Below are positions 20,105 to 29,215 of a stretch of DNA of 64,000 bases, piece by piece. Every line of letters starts with the position of its first letter. The stretch's first letter is position 1. The DNA is from Kalmanozyma brasiliensis GHG001 (Eukaryota; Basidiomycota; Ustilaginomycetes; Ustilaginales), in the NCBI RefSeq assembly GCF_000497045.1, contig NW_015961970.1, positions 1,054,802 to 1,118,801 of the forward strand, written 5' to 3'. The notes under the pieces were generated by a model. It was not told the DNA's origin and searched no databases. It worked only from the letters and a program-made list of their open reading frames with translations. The position numbers were made by a program, and so were the translations under genes.

Positions 20105-20419
20105 CTTGACGCCGATTGTTCGAGGTGATGGGGGAAAAGAAGGGAAGAAATGAACCCAAGTGACAGCGGGAAATGGACAACTCCGCACTGCACGGCCCAT
20201 CTGACAGCGCGCGTCTCTTGCCCTGGGTGTTGGTTGGCGCCTTTTTTCTCGCGCGGGACTTTTTCGTTCGAGCTGTCAGCTCGAGCTTCATTCCGAGCGT
20301 TCGGAACTCATCCTTCTCTCATACATTCATCAAGCTCGACCCATGTAAAGAAATGCTATGCGATGTCCAGATAATGGTGTGTAAGCGCATCACGAAGATG
20401 TCAATGGAGGATGAAATGC
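20105..20419. other. Intergenic between lipase and cyclophilin
   Basis: 315 bases carrying the lipase 3' UTR and the cyclophilin promoter, both genes being on the minus strand. Nothing else was recognised. No perfect unfolded-protein response element was identified by eye. Confidence 0.4.
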
Positions 20420-23392
20420 CTACTGCGCTCGATCGGCAGGATCGCTCTCATCCGCACTACTGCTCTCGTAAATCCCACGATCATCGTCCGCCTCGGCTTC
20501 AGGCACCTCGTCCTCGTCCTCCTCGAACTCCTGCCCCCTGTCGTCCCAGCTGTGCCTGCTCTTCCCATGCCACTGTCGCAACCGATGCTGTACGGGGGAC
20601 GACCCGAAGCTCGGCCGGTGCATCCTCCCCCTGGCGTCCCTGCCGTTGCCGTTGCGACGTACACCCTCCGACTGGGCCGCGGCAGACATGAACGGCATCT
20701 GCGACCCTCCTTCTTCGTCCTCCAGATCCACCGCGTCTTCGGGATCGCCCTGGCTGCGGTCGAGCCATTCGCGCACCGCTCGGCCCGATTGCTCCTCGGG
20801 ATGGTCTGCTGCGCGCGATGTCGATCCCTGCGAGTCGATGAGGTATCGCGAGTACGTCGGGTACGGTTTGGGTCTCGACGCGCCACTTTTGGGCGACGGC
20901 GGTTCTTCCATCTGACCCACGCTGTTCGGAGTACCCACCGCCGAGTCGCCATTCCTCAGCACGGCCCCTGCGACCTTGGTAAACGCAGCCACCTCCTTGC
21001 TCGAAAAGAAATCGTCGTTGTCCGTGTCGCTCGGCAGGCTGGTTGCGCTCTGCGGTCCGACACGGGGTCGGGTCATGCTCTCGCCACTCGTCCTCGACGC
21101 TCGATCCAGCGATTGTAGCGGGTTGACCGGCGAACGCTCCTTGCCACCGCTGGTGGCCCGCGATGCCCGCCGGCACGCCTTACGACCTTCTTCAATCGCC
21201 CGCTCCAGTCGAATGCGGTTCTCGATCATGTGCACCTTGGGGAACGTCACACCTTGCCCCACCCGCATCATGCGCGTCAACTCCTTGCGGTCCGGATCGG
21301 ACAGGATACGCACCCAGTCCCAGAACCGTGTCTTGGGCCAGATCGTCACCGCACCGCCGAAACGTTGCAGGAAGACACTCGACCAGTCCTGCCCCAAAAT
21401 GGCGGGGAGCAGATCGAGGTCCCGCAGGATCTTGAAGTTCATCGCCAAATTGAGCTTGAGAATGCGCTCCGAGGCGGAGAGGATGAAGCCGCCACGCCAA
21501 CCTTTGCCCTTGCGATGCGCGGTCGGGCGACCCGGGGAACCTTTGGAGCCGAAGTGGAAGAGATGCACGTGCGGGTTGACCTGGCTGACGATGGGGTAGT
21601 TGACGTTGAACAGCGCATGCAGGTCTTGCAGCGGGATGTCGACTCGAAGCGACCCGTCCTTGAATCGATGTCCCCAGTTCCACGGGACGATTTCTCGCGA
21701 ACCTTTGCGCTTCTGCATCAGACAGACCGGGTTGAGGATGCCTGGCACCGCAGCGGACGCCAGCAGCGAGGACCAGATGACGCAGTCCGGGGCGGTGATG
21801 TAGTTGAGAAGCTTGACAGGCGAATGGCGGTCGGCGGGAATGACCGAGATGCAGAGCACCTTGCCCGTGCGCTCGTAGGCTTCCTTGAACGTCATGCTGC
21901 CCATGGTGAAGAAGGAGGCTTTTTCGGCCCATTTGACCGTGTCGAAGCGCGCACCGGTGGACCAGGCACGTCGCCCCCAGACCGAGAAGGGTTCCTCGCA
22001 CGCGGTGATGCGGTCGGCCAGAGCAGGGACGAGCATCTGTCGCAGCTCCGCGTCGGTTCGAGTGCATGTCAGCGCGGCGATGAGTCCACCCGCCGAGGTG
22101 CCTGTCACCACCTTGGGCAGCAAATTCGAATCGAGCAGTGCACGCACGACACCGATGTGGTAGTACCCGAAACTGGCTCCGCCGGACAGACACAGTGCGC
22201 TGCGACCCAAGTTCTTGCTGACGGTGCGGTAGAAGCTTCGCTTGGTCTCGAGCGACACCTTGTCCGTCGACTGAATGTATGCCAGCGAAGTCTCGATCTC
22301 GGCCAGGTAGCTCTCGACGAGATACTTGGACCCAAAGTAGGTCTCCGAGTAGAGGCGGAAGTTTTCGGTACCGGCAAAGTTGTTGCGCAAACAGAGGTCC
22401 AGGACGCCAAGCAAGTTCTCCGCATCGTCCTTCTCGCGGAAGCTCTTGAGCGACGACTTGACCTTTTTGACGAGGATCCAATCGTAGAAGCCGCTGCCGT
22501 CTTCGGTCTTCCATCTCTCATAGCCGAGGAACTCGTCCTGTGCCAGCGCGGCTTCCTTCCATTCGGTGTGGTTGTCTGCGGAGCGCATGCGCTTGCGGAG
22601 CTGACCCTTGGTGCCCCGCCAGGCGATGGTGTACTCGATCACGTTGACGAGCTGGCGGACAATGACATACAGCAAGAACTCCAGGCCGATGATGAGGAAG
22701 ATGATGAGCAGGAGCGGGTAGCGGAGCGTGTGGAAAATGAAGCCTTCGCGGGTGCCGGAGTCGACGATGCTGGTCTTCTTGCCCTTGCGCGAAACCTTTT
22801 CGTGGATGGGCGCAAAGTCGGATGCAGCTGCGATCCTGCCCACTTTGCGGGGATTGGAGACCTGTGTACCGGATGGTCGGGCCATGTGGGGTGACTTGGG
22901 CTCCATGAGGGACGCTATCGGGCCAGCAGCTGCACCTCCTTCGCCGTTCTCTGTCGGCGACTTGGCGGCGTCAGTATAACCAAAGACGTTCCATGACGAT
23001 GAGCCGGTGATCTGCGAGGATGAGCTGGGCTGATACTCTTGCTGTCCAAGATCTGTGGCTAGTGCTTCGCGAAAGGCTTCGATATGCTCCGGGATTACAT
23101 ACTCTGCGGTGAGTAGTGGATCGAGCTCTTCTTCCGGTGTGCGAGGGAAGAGGCTGGGAGAGAGGAGGTTGCCGAGGCTACGCCGGCGTTTGCCCATGGT
23201 CTTGACATTGGACTTGTCTGAGCTTGGGCCGCTAGTGGGCTGGCTGCGGGACCTCGAGCGGGAATCCTGTGATGGTGTTAGCGTACCAGGCGGTGTGGAT
23301 GAAGAGGATGCCACTGCACTCTCGACAGGGTTGCCTTTTGTGGAGAGTGCAGCCGGGCTGGGCTGTTGACGACGTCGAAAGAGCGAGGTCAT
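20420..23392 (-). CDS. Patatin-like phospholipase/triacylglycerol lipase
   Basis: 990 residues. It belongs to the fungal Tgl3/4/5-type lipases, which hydrolyse triacylglycerol or lysophospholipid at lipid droplets. A hydrophobic double helix (about 218-250, PLLLIIFLIIGLEFLLYVIV) precedes a DUF3336-like region. The patatin domain begins with LCLSGGASFGYYHIGVVRAL (oxyanion hole), then GTSAGG (nucleophile Ser, near residue 431). The catalytic Asp is in RFKDGSL. Ser-Asp dyad motifs are intact. The N-terminal 200 and C-terminal 250 residues are Ser-, Asp- and Arg-rich, probably disordered and phosphorylated, which makes the protein longer than most relatives. Which Tgl paralogue it matches cannot be decided by eye. 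It lies divergently from EFG1 with 610 bases between. Confidence 0.88.
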   Translation of the reverse strand: MTSLFRRRQQPSPAALSTKGNPVESAVASSSSTPPGTLTPSQDSRSRSRSQPTSGPSSDKSNVKTMGKRRRSLGNLLSPSLFPRTPEEELDPLLTAEYVIPEHIEAFREALATDLGQQEYQPSSSSQITGSSSWNVFGYTDAAKSPTENGEGGAAAGPIASLMEPKSPHMARPSGTQVSNPRKVGRIAAASDFAPIHEKVSRKGKKTSIVDSGTREGFIFHTLRYPLLLIIFLIIGLEFLLYVIVRQLVNVIEYTIAWRGTKGQLRKRMRSADNHTEWKEAALAQDEFLGYERWKTEDGSGFYDWILVKKVKSSLKSFREKDDAENLLGVLDLCLRNNFAGTENFRLYSETYFGSKYLVESYLAEIETSLAYIQSTDKVSLETKRSFYRTVSKNLGRSALCLSGGASFGYYHIGVVRALLDSNLLPKVVTGTSAGGLIAALTCTRTDAELRQMLVPALADRITACEEPFSVWGRRAWSTGARFDTVKWAEKASFFTMGSMTFKEAYERTGKVLCISVIPADRHSPVKLLNYITAPDCVIWSSLLASAAVPGILNPVCLMQKRKGSREIVPWNWGHRFKDGSLRVDIPLQDLHALFNVNYPIVSQVNPHVHLFHFGSKGSPGRPTAHRKGKGWRGGFILSASERILKLNLAMNFKILRDLDLLPAILGQDWSSVFLQRFGGAVTIWPKTRFWDWVRILSDPDRKELTRMMRVGQGVTFPKVHMIENRIRLERAIEEGRKACRRASRATSGGKERSPVNPLQSLDRASRTSGESMTRPRVGPQSATSLPSDTDNDDFFSSKEVAAFTKVAGAVLRNGDSAVGTPNSVGQMEEPPSPKSGASRPKPYPTYSRYLIDSQGSTSRAADHPEEQSGRAVREWLDRSQGDPEDAVDLEDEEGGSQMPFMSAAAQSEGVRRNGNGRDARGRMHRPSFGSSPVQHRLRQWHGKSRHSWDDRGQEFEEDEDEVPEAEADDDRGIYESSSADESDPADRAQ

Positions 23393-24002
23393 GTTGATGT
23401 AGGAGGAACAGAGCCGGCAGAGAGAGGGAATGCGTTTGAGCGTACGAGTTGCTGTCCGGGACTCGATGTGATTCTACTGTAGTTGTTCTTGGAGAGAGCG
23501 GTTGCGGTGTTACGACATAGCGTTGCGTCTTGCTTGCCAGCCAGCTTGATGCTACGAGGATGTGATGCTTGTAGTAGGATGGCGGGTGATGGGAAGAGCG
23601 GCGAGGGTGCTGTTGTAGAGGTGTGTGACTTGCACGCAGACGAGCGAGCGAGCTAGGGCCTCGTCCGGTCCCAACAAAGCTGTCACAGCGAGGGGATGTG
23701 CATGAGATTGGACGCTGCGTGGATCCATGCAGCTTGACTGCGTCATCGACGCTTTTGCTTGCTCGCTTCCTTTTCCGCTTTTCACGGCGTCGCTCCCCGC
23801 AACCGGTTTTCCAAAATTCTATTTTTATTAAGCTTTTATATGCCACAAATCGGGTCACGGATCGGGATGCTCCACCTGCAACTTTTTCGAAAATTTCCAG
23901 GCTGGAGGAGGACCCTTGAAACAACCAACGTTGGAGCAGCATCTTTTCGTCCTTTACACCTCAACATCATCTGCCGCACATCTGCCCGAGCCGACTCTCA
24001 TC
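23393..24002. other. Divergent promoter region, lipase / EFG1
   Basis: 610 bases between two divergent starts. A conspicuous AT-rich patch at about 23812-23845 (ATTTTTATTAAGCTTTTATA) stands out in GC-rich surroundings and could hold core-promoter elements for EFG1, about 160-190 bases upstream of its ATG. No gene was recognised. Confidence 0.4.
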
Positions 24003-25007
24003 ATGCCGAAGGATACTAAAGGCAAAGCCGCCATACTAGGCGCAGAGGCCTCAGATTCGCCCAAGCGAACCAATACCAAACCGTACCAGAAGCGATCGGC
24101 CCCTTCCACCTCCAACGGCGCCTCCTCATCCAAGCCAAAGTCTCAAGCACCGAACAAGAAGCAGCTCTTCGAAAAGTCCGCATCCTCAGGCCCGTCCTCA
24201 GGCCTCCCGGGTGCATCCAAGATCAAGTCGTCCATCCGTCAAACAAAACGTCTGCTCGCCAAACCCAACCTTGCACCCGGCACCAAGATCGAGGCGGAGC
24301 GTCGACTCAAGTCTCTCGAGGCCGATCTCGAGGTGGCATCGCACAAGCAAGTAGAAAAGTCGCGAGCGACGCGGTATCACCGGATCAAGTTTGTCGAGAG
24401 ACAAAAGCTGGTGCGCCGCATCGCGAGGTGCAAGCGCAACTTGGCCCGGCTGGAGAGCGGCAAAGCGGCGCAGGAGTCGGACTCGGAAGGCGAGGGGAGC
24501 GACGATGACGAGGGGTACAAGAGTCAGAGGGTCAAGGAGTCCAAGATGTCCAAGGGAGAGCTGGAGAAGCTGCTCAAGTCGCTGAGAGAGCTGCTGCAGT
24601 ACGTGGTGCAATATCCGGCGGAGCTGAGGTATGTTGCGTTGTTCCCAAATGCGGATGAGGGACCGGTGGTGCCAGATGCAAAGGAGAAGGACAAGAGCAG
24701 GCAGAGTGCGTATCAGCACTTGCAGAGGGTCAGGAAGGCAATGAAGGGGGGCGAGATTAGCAACGAGCCGGAGGTGGAGCTGAACAGTAAGGATCTGTCG
24801 TTGAAGAAATTGGCGAATGGTAGCACGACCAAGCCAGCCGAGACAGGCGGCACGCAGAAGACGGACAAGAAGTCGGGCAAGGGCGGCAAGAACAAGCGCA
24901 AACACGAAGAGGATGACGAGCGAGTGGACAGCGACGAAGAGTTGACGCAGGCAGGAGGTGTCAAGGGCGATGATTTCTTTGCTCAAGACTCGGACGATGA
25001 AGAGTAG
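24003..25007 (+). CDS. EFG1: rRNA-processing protein EFG1
   Basis: 334 residues from ATG 24003. The frame is open 29 codons earlier but without an ATG. Efg1 is a nucleolar factor of early 18S rRNA processing in the small-subunit processome. The diagnostic domain is at about 75-240: SSIRQTKRLLAKPNLAPGTK, then ERRLKSLEADL and RYHRIKFVERQKLVRRI, predicted long basic helices, followed by LRELLQYVVQYPAELRYVAL. The N-terminal ~70 residues are basic and Ser/Lys-rich. The C-terminal ~90 are a charged Lys/Asp/Glu tail with a likely nuclear localisation signal (GGKNKRKHEED). Length fits fungal Efg1 (230-330). The gene converges on the phosphofructo-2-kinase gene, only 123 bases away. Confidence 0.9.
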   Translation: MPKDTKGKAAILGAEASDSPKRTNTKPYQKRSAPSTSNGASSSKPKSQAPNKKQLFEKSASSGPSSGLPGASKIKSSIRQTKRLLAKPNLAPGTKIEAERRLKSLEADLEVASHKQVEKSRATRYHRIKFVERQKLVRRIARCKRNLARLESGKAAQESDSEGEGSDDDEGYKSQRVKESKMSKGELEKLLKSLRELLQYVVQYPAELRYVALFPNADEGPVVPDAKEKDKSRQSAYQHLQRVRKAMKGGEISNEPEVELNSKDLSLKKLANGSTTKPAETGGTQKTDKKSGKGGKNKRKHEEDDERVDSDEELTQAGGVKGDDFFAQDSDDEE

Positions 25008-25130
25008 CCTCACGAACATCCGTCGCAACGTCATCCACATGACACCGTTCCACAGCAATCCCACGGCATTCCGTGAGTGACTGTTCTGATATCATGAAGG
25101 TAGGGCGAGAAGTCTACGCGAAGGTGGTGC

Positions 25131-26822
25131 CTACAGATTCGGTCGTTCCGACTGCTCCTTGATCTGGTTCTCTCTTAATTGAGCCTCGAGCTCTCGAATC
25201 GCCTCCCTGTCTGCTCTGATACCCTCCGGGCTCTTTCCTGAGCTATTCCGCCTTCTCGCCCACTGCAAACTTGCCGGCGACTTCCCATGCGTGCCACCCG
25301 CTTGCGTCTGTTGTGCGCCTCCCACCACCGCCGCTGCCGTCTCTGCGACAGACGAATCGCTCGTCATAACCACATCGTTGATATGCACCAGATTCTTCTT
25401 GCCTGCACTCGCCTCTCCTTCCTGTTCCAGATCGTCAAACGCCGCGTCCCTCTCCTGCCTTCTCGCGACGGGATCCCAAAAATCGTGCACCTCGGTCTTG
25501 ACGCCGTACGCCTGGGGTAGGATCTCGATCAGCTGTCCCTCCCTCACCTGGATGCTTGGGATCTCGTGCGGCTGCAGACCCTGTAGATACGCGATGAGAC
25601 ACCGCAGCACGCTCGACTGACCAATGATCAGCACGTCGTTGCGCGTCCTTTCGAGCTCAAAGATGATGGGTTCCAACCGCACGGACAGGTCGTGGTACGA
25701 CTCGGCTCGGGGGAAGCGGTGCGAGTAGGGTTCCCGCAGCTTGCGCTCGTACTCGTCGGCAAAGTGTTGTTTCACGTCGTCGACGGACATGCCATCGACT
25801 ACGCCCGGGTTCATCTCCGAAAGCTGCGACCGCTCGATCACTTTGTACCCTGTTTCGGCGAGCGGGTAGGCCGTGTGCGAGGAGCGTCGACGTTGGGAGG
25901 TCCACACTTCGAACAGCTTGCTGTCTTGGGCGATGAAATCGTCCTTGTCGGTGGTTGCGGCCTTTTCGCCAGTGGGGCGAGGGAGGGGCTCAAGGCCGGC
26001 CTTCTTGCGTCGTAGGTTCGACATGAAGAGCGCCAGCTCGTCGGCGTAGTCCCATCCGAGCGAGGAGAGATCGGCGTCAGCCTTGTAGAGGTGTTCGACC
26101 AGCGCCTCGCCCGCGCGAACGAGGTAGATGGTTCGATGCCGGTTGTGGATGTTCATGAGGAAGAAAACGATACGCGACTGGAGGTAGCCCTGGATGTTGT
26201 TGACCACCACCTGCTCTCCGACGTTGATGAGCTTGATGTACGGGAAGCTGGGATTTTCGATCGGCTCGTAGGTCTTTTCATGCCCTGCGATCCTCTTGTA
26301 GTAGTTCTGCATCGCCTGCTCCGGATCCCAGTTGACGTAGTCGGGACTGCTGAGTTTGACACTCCGTACGTTGGCCTCGACCACCTTGGGATCCGTGCAT
26401 ATGCTCTCCAGGAACATGACGTGTACGCCCAGCTTACCGTACTTCTCGCGGATCTCAAACCGTCGCTTCTGCACCGAGTTGTTGGCATCGTATACCACCA
26501 CCTGCCCGCCCTGTTGGAAGAAGAAGTCGATGACGGTATCGTCGAATTCATCGAGGATGCGCTTGCGGAGCTTTTCGGTCTCTTCGCTCTTGGGACCGTC
26601 GACAAAGTAATCGGCAGGGATCTTGTCGGCTCCGCCAAGGACCTTGCGACGATGGTCGCCGAGGGAGAAGCAGCCGGACTTGACACCGAGCCAGGTGAGA
26701 TAGCGCTCGATGGCGTGCGAGAGATGCGTCTTGCCTCGCGCGGGGAGACCGACAGTGGCGATGAGGATCTTACCAGCATGGTAGAGTTGACCGGAAGCGG
26801 TGGTGTAAAGCGGCGCCGCCAT
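25131..26822 (-). CDS. PFK26: 6-phosphofructo-2-kinase with inactive bisphosphatase domain
   Basis: 563 residues. The kinase half (about 15-225) makes fructose-2,6-bisphosphate, activator of glycolysis and inhibitor of gluconeogenesis. It carries the Walker A motif GLPARGKT (25-32), KIPADYFVDG and VVVYDANNS. The C-terminal half is related to the histidine-phosphatase domain but is degenerate. The usual RHG is RAG (236-238), so the phospho-accepting His is Ala237. The second catalytic His, normally in a CH motif before VLRCL, is Gln402 (IGQSSVLRC). The acidic residue equivalent (Glu336 in LSEMNPGV) remains. The enzyme is therefore predicted to be kinase-only, as with yeast Pfk26, and a separate FBP26-type phosphatase should exist elsewhere. 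About 120 residues at the C-terminus are polar and low complexity. Confidence 0.93.
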   Translation of the reverse strand: MAAPLYTTASGQLYHAGKILIATVGLPARGKTHLSHAIERYLTWLGVKSGCFSLGDHRRKVLGGADKIPADYFVDGPKSEETEKLRKRILDEFDDTVIDFFFQQGGQVVVYDANNSVQKRRFEIREKYGKLGVHVMFLESICTDPKVVEANVRSVKLSSPDYVNWDPEQAMQNYYKRIAGHEKTYEPIENPSFPYIKLINVGEQVVVNNIQGYLQSRIVFFLMNIHNRHRTIYLVRAGEALVEHLYKADADLSSLGWDYADELALFMSNLRRKKAGLEPLPRPTGEKAATTDKDDFIAQDSKLFEVWTSQRRRSSHTAYPLAETGYKVIERSQLSEMNPGVVDGMSVDDVKQHFADEYERKLREPYSHRFPRAESYHDLSVRLEPIIFELERTRNDVLIIGQSSVLRCLIAYLQGLQPHEIPSIQVREGQLIEILPQAYGVKTEVHDFWDPVARRQERDAAFDDLEQEGEASAGKKNLVHINDVVMTSDSSVAETAAAVVGGAQQTQAGGTHGKSPASLQWARRRNSSGKSPEGIRADREAIRELEAQLRENQIKEQSERPNL

Positions 26823-27240
26823 GGTTGCGCGCTAGTAGTGGGAATCCGTGGTTGTGCGCGATATTGTGGAAATGCAATGGAGAAGGTGGTGATGTCCGCT
26901 GAAGTGGTGTGAGCAAGCGATATCGACGACGCACAGGCCTAGATAGGGTTTGTGGAGGCGATACGTGCATTAACATTGAGCTTAAATTTTACAGTCATGC
27001 TCATCGGTGTCGACAACGATCTTTGCTCATTGGGCCGACTCAATCCTCAAAGCTGATGGCAGAGATGGCAGCTCATCGACGCTATTTATACCACGAATGC
27101 GACACATTGAAGCAATGCAAGGAGATCCATGAGGAAGAGTGTTGTACTAAAGAGGGCTGAGGCGGTGGAGGGCCCGCATCTCTCATGAAGTATGGGTATA
27201 CAGTAGACTGGATGTGACCGCGTAAGCAGGCGTCACCGCC
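26823..27240. other. Intergenic: thioredoxin-protein 3' UTR and PFK26 promoter
   Basis: 418 bases between two minus-strand genes. It contains one good TATA-like element on the minus strand (27083-27092). No gene was recognised. Confidence 0.4.
27083..27092 (-). promoter_or_regulatory. TATA-like box upstream of PFK26
   Basis: The minus strand reads GTATAAATAGCG, a close fit to TATAWAWR, about 260 bases upstream of the ATG at 26822. This would imply a 5' leader of about 230 bases. It could also be a chance match in the upstream gene's 3' region. Confidence 0.35.
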
Positions 27241-27726
27241 TCAATGATTCCTTGCGTGGTGCGCTGAAAAGGAGAGCGACAGGAGCTTGCGATGATCTGC
27301 GGCTCGTGCCTGGATATAAGCGTCGAGCACGTCGTACGAGCGATCGCCATCGTAAGCCTCGAGGTACTTGCCACCACGATAGAGGTGGAGGGCAGGATAG
27401 GCGGCGATGTTCTCGCGCGTACACAGGTCGCCCTGAGCAACACAATTGACGCGCGCGATGTTGAACTTGGACGAGTCTCGAAGGTGAAAGTTGGACTCGG
27501 CGAGGTCGTGGAGCACGGGTGCGAAACGCTTGCAGTGACCGCAGTAAGGAGAGTAGAACTCGACGAGCCACATGTCGTCCCTGATGGCAGTGGTGAAGTT
27601 GCCGTCCGTCAGAGATGGGACGACGGGATCGAAGGCGGGGATGGCAGGGAGGGTGCCTGCGATGGCGATTGTTGCGGCAACAAGCAGCGCCACGATGGCG
27701 CCAAGCCACCGTGTTGATGAAGGCAT
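27241..27726 (-). CDS. Small secretory-pathway thioredoxin-fold (PDI-like) protein
   Basis: 161 residues. Residues 1-23 are a signal peptide or signal anchor (WLGAIVALLVAATIAIAG). One thioredoxin domain follows, with active site CGHC at 62-65 in VEFYSPYCGHCKRFAP, the dithiol motif of protein disulfide isomerases. The cis-Pro loop is present (AAYPALHLYRGG). There is only one domain, and the C-terminus (HHARNH) is neither KDEL nor HDEL, so ER retention is not explained by the sequence. It may be secreted, held by the N-terminal helix, or end differently after an undetected splice. It probably acts in disulfide formation in secretory proteins. It resembles the first domain of PDI-family proteins rather than cytosolic thioredoxin (CGPC). 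Confidence 0.8.
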   Translation of the reverse strand: MPSSTRWLGAIVALLVAATIAIAGTLPAIPAFDPVVPSLTDGNFTTAIRDDMWLVEFYSPYCGHCKRFAPVLHDLAESNFHLRDSSKFNIARVNCVAQGDLCTRENIAAYPALHLYRGGKYLEAYDGDRSYDVLDAYIQARAADHRKLLSLSFSAHHARNH

Positions 27727-29215
27727 GCTGGGGCGACTGTGAGAGACGAAGTGTGCAGATGAGATTGATATCGCTCTTGCTGTGGTGGGACAAGCAGGCT
27801 GTCCATGAAGGGGGGAGATGTAATGTTACAAGACAGCGTGCCAAGCAAGACAGCTAGCTGTTCCAAACGCAAGGCTCAGTCTCAAAAATCTCAGGCACAG
27901 CTCATCGCTTCCAAGAACAATGCTCCGAGACAACCGAATTCGGGTCCAGGGGCGCGTCTCGTCTGCAGCTTGGCTTTCCTTGCCGGCAAGCTTTTGCTTT
28001 CAGGCGGCCTTCGAAGTTCCAATTCGGCATGCGACGTCGAGGCTCGTGCTTCAGAGGCATCGGCATGGCCCTGGTGGCACCCGTCGGATCGTTGCTTGGT
28101 CCTGGAATCAAGGTTCGAAGGGGCCTTTTCCCAGACTGAACAAATTGAGGGACCATCGAGGCCGGCCGCGCAAGGGGGGCCCCTCCAGCTCATGCCACGA
28201 GCTGATTCCATTTGGACACAGATTCTCTAGCACGAGATCATGGATTGCAGCTTCATTCAGCCGCAGAGGCGTGGGAGCGAGGCCACACTACCAACATGGT
28301 CCAGAGTTGTTCGTTCGCAGATGTGGCTGGCTTCTGAGCAGCCCCACTCTAACAAATCGGCGTCAAAAAGGCCGCATGGAAGCGTCATCTCGGATTTCGG
28401 TAAAGCTTCGTCCAGCTGAGGAGCTGTGGAAGCTTTCTTTTTCTGGCTTCTGGCTTGGATTTGGCGTGTCGGCCGTTGGCTGAGTCCTTCGCTTGCTCGC
28501 GAGGACAAAGGAGGAAGCGCCTTCCTGGTTGCGTTGCGCCTTAGTCATTGATCAAGCCAAAGTCACACACTCACGCACCTTTTGCGCATTGCTCAGCCTC
28601 CTCAAGAGCACCCAACTTTCATCACAAGGCCAACTCAAGCAACTGACCAACACTCTCCCACACACACACGCACGCCCGCAGCCCCTTTGGACCTCATTGC
28701 ATTCTTCCCCACCATCACCTTGGCAGCTCTCTTTGCAACAACTGTCACCCCACCCCGGTCGGGTTCAATCAGCTTGCGGAGTCTTTCAGCCCACTCCAAC
28801 CAGTCCCCACTCCGGTCACCGCATTCTTCTTTCGCATCGTTGGACCTCAGCATTGCTTCTTTCGCTCCCTCATTAGCATCAGCAAGATACGGCTTCCGTG
28901 ACACTTTTGCGAACTAAGCATCTCTATTCGCTTCTGCTTGATATTCCAGTCACTGCATATACGCAGCATCGCCTCGTATTTCCACAACAGACCCGACGTT
29001 CGCTCGATTCGTCCCACTGGGTATCAGAACGGAGACGATAGTCCACATGCCTTCAAGCGCCACACGTTCTCGAACATAGCAATCCCTGCGTCGTTGCCGG
29101 GCCTTGTCCAGTCTCTCACGATCCACAGAGCTTTTTGGTCTGAGGACGTTTCTCAGACTGATCCTGGAAGAGCGGGGCGATTACTACTTGATTGGCTCAT
29201 CGCTCCCCGCCCATC
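27727..29215. other. Divergent intergenic region, PDI-like / La-motif gene
   Basis: 1.5 kb. The half nearest the La-motif gene (about 28560-29215) has C/A-rich tracts including (CA)n near 28661-28673 and looks like promoter plus long 5' leader. Open frames here have no coding character. Nothing else was recognised. Confidence 0.45.

Noticed and set aside
21230..22894. 554-codon frame opposite the patatin-like lipase
   Set aside because: Antisense shadow of a gene with an intact catalytic dyad.
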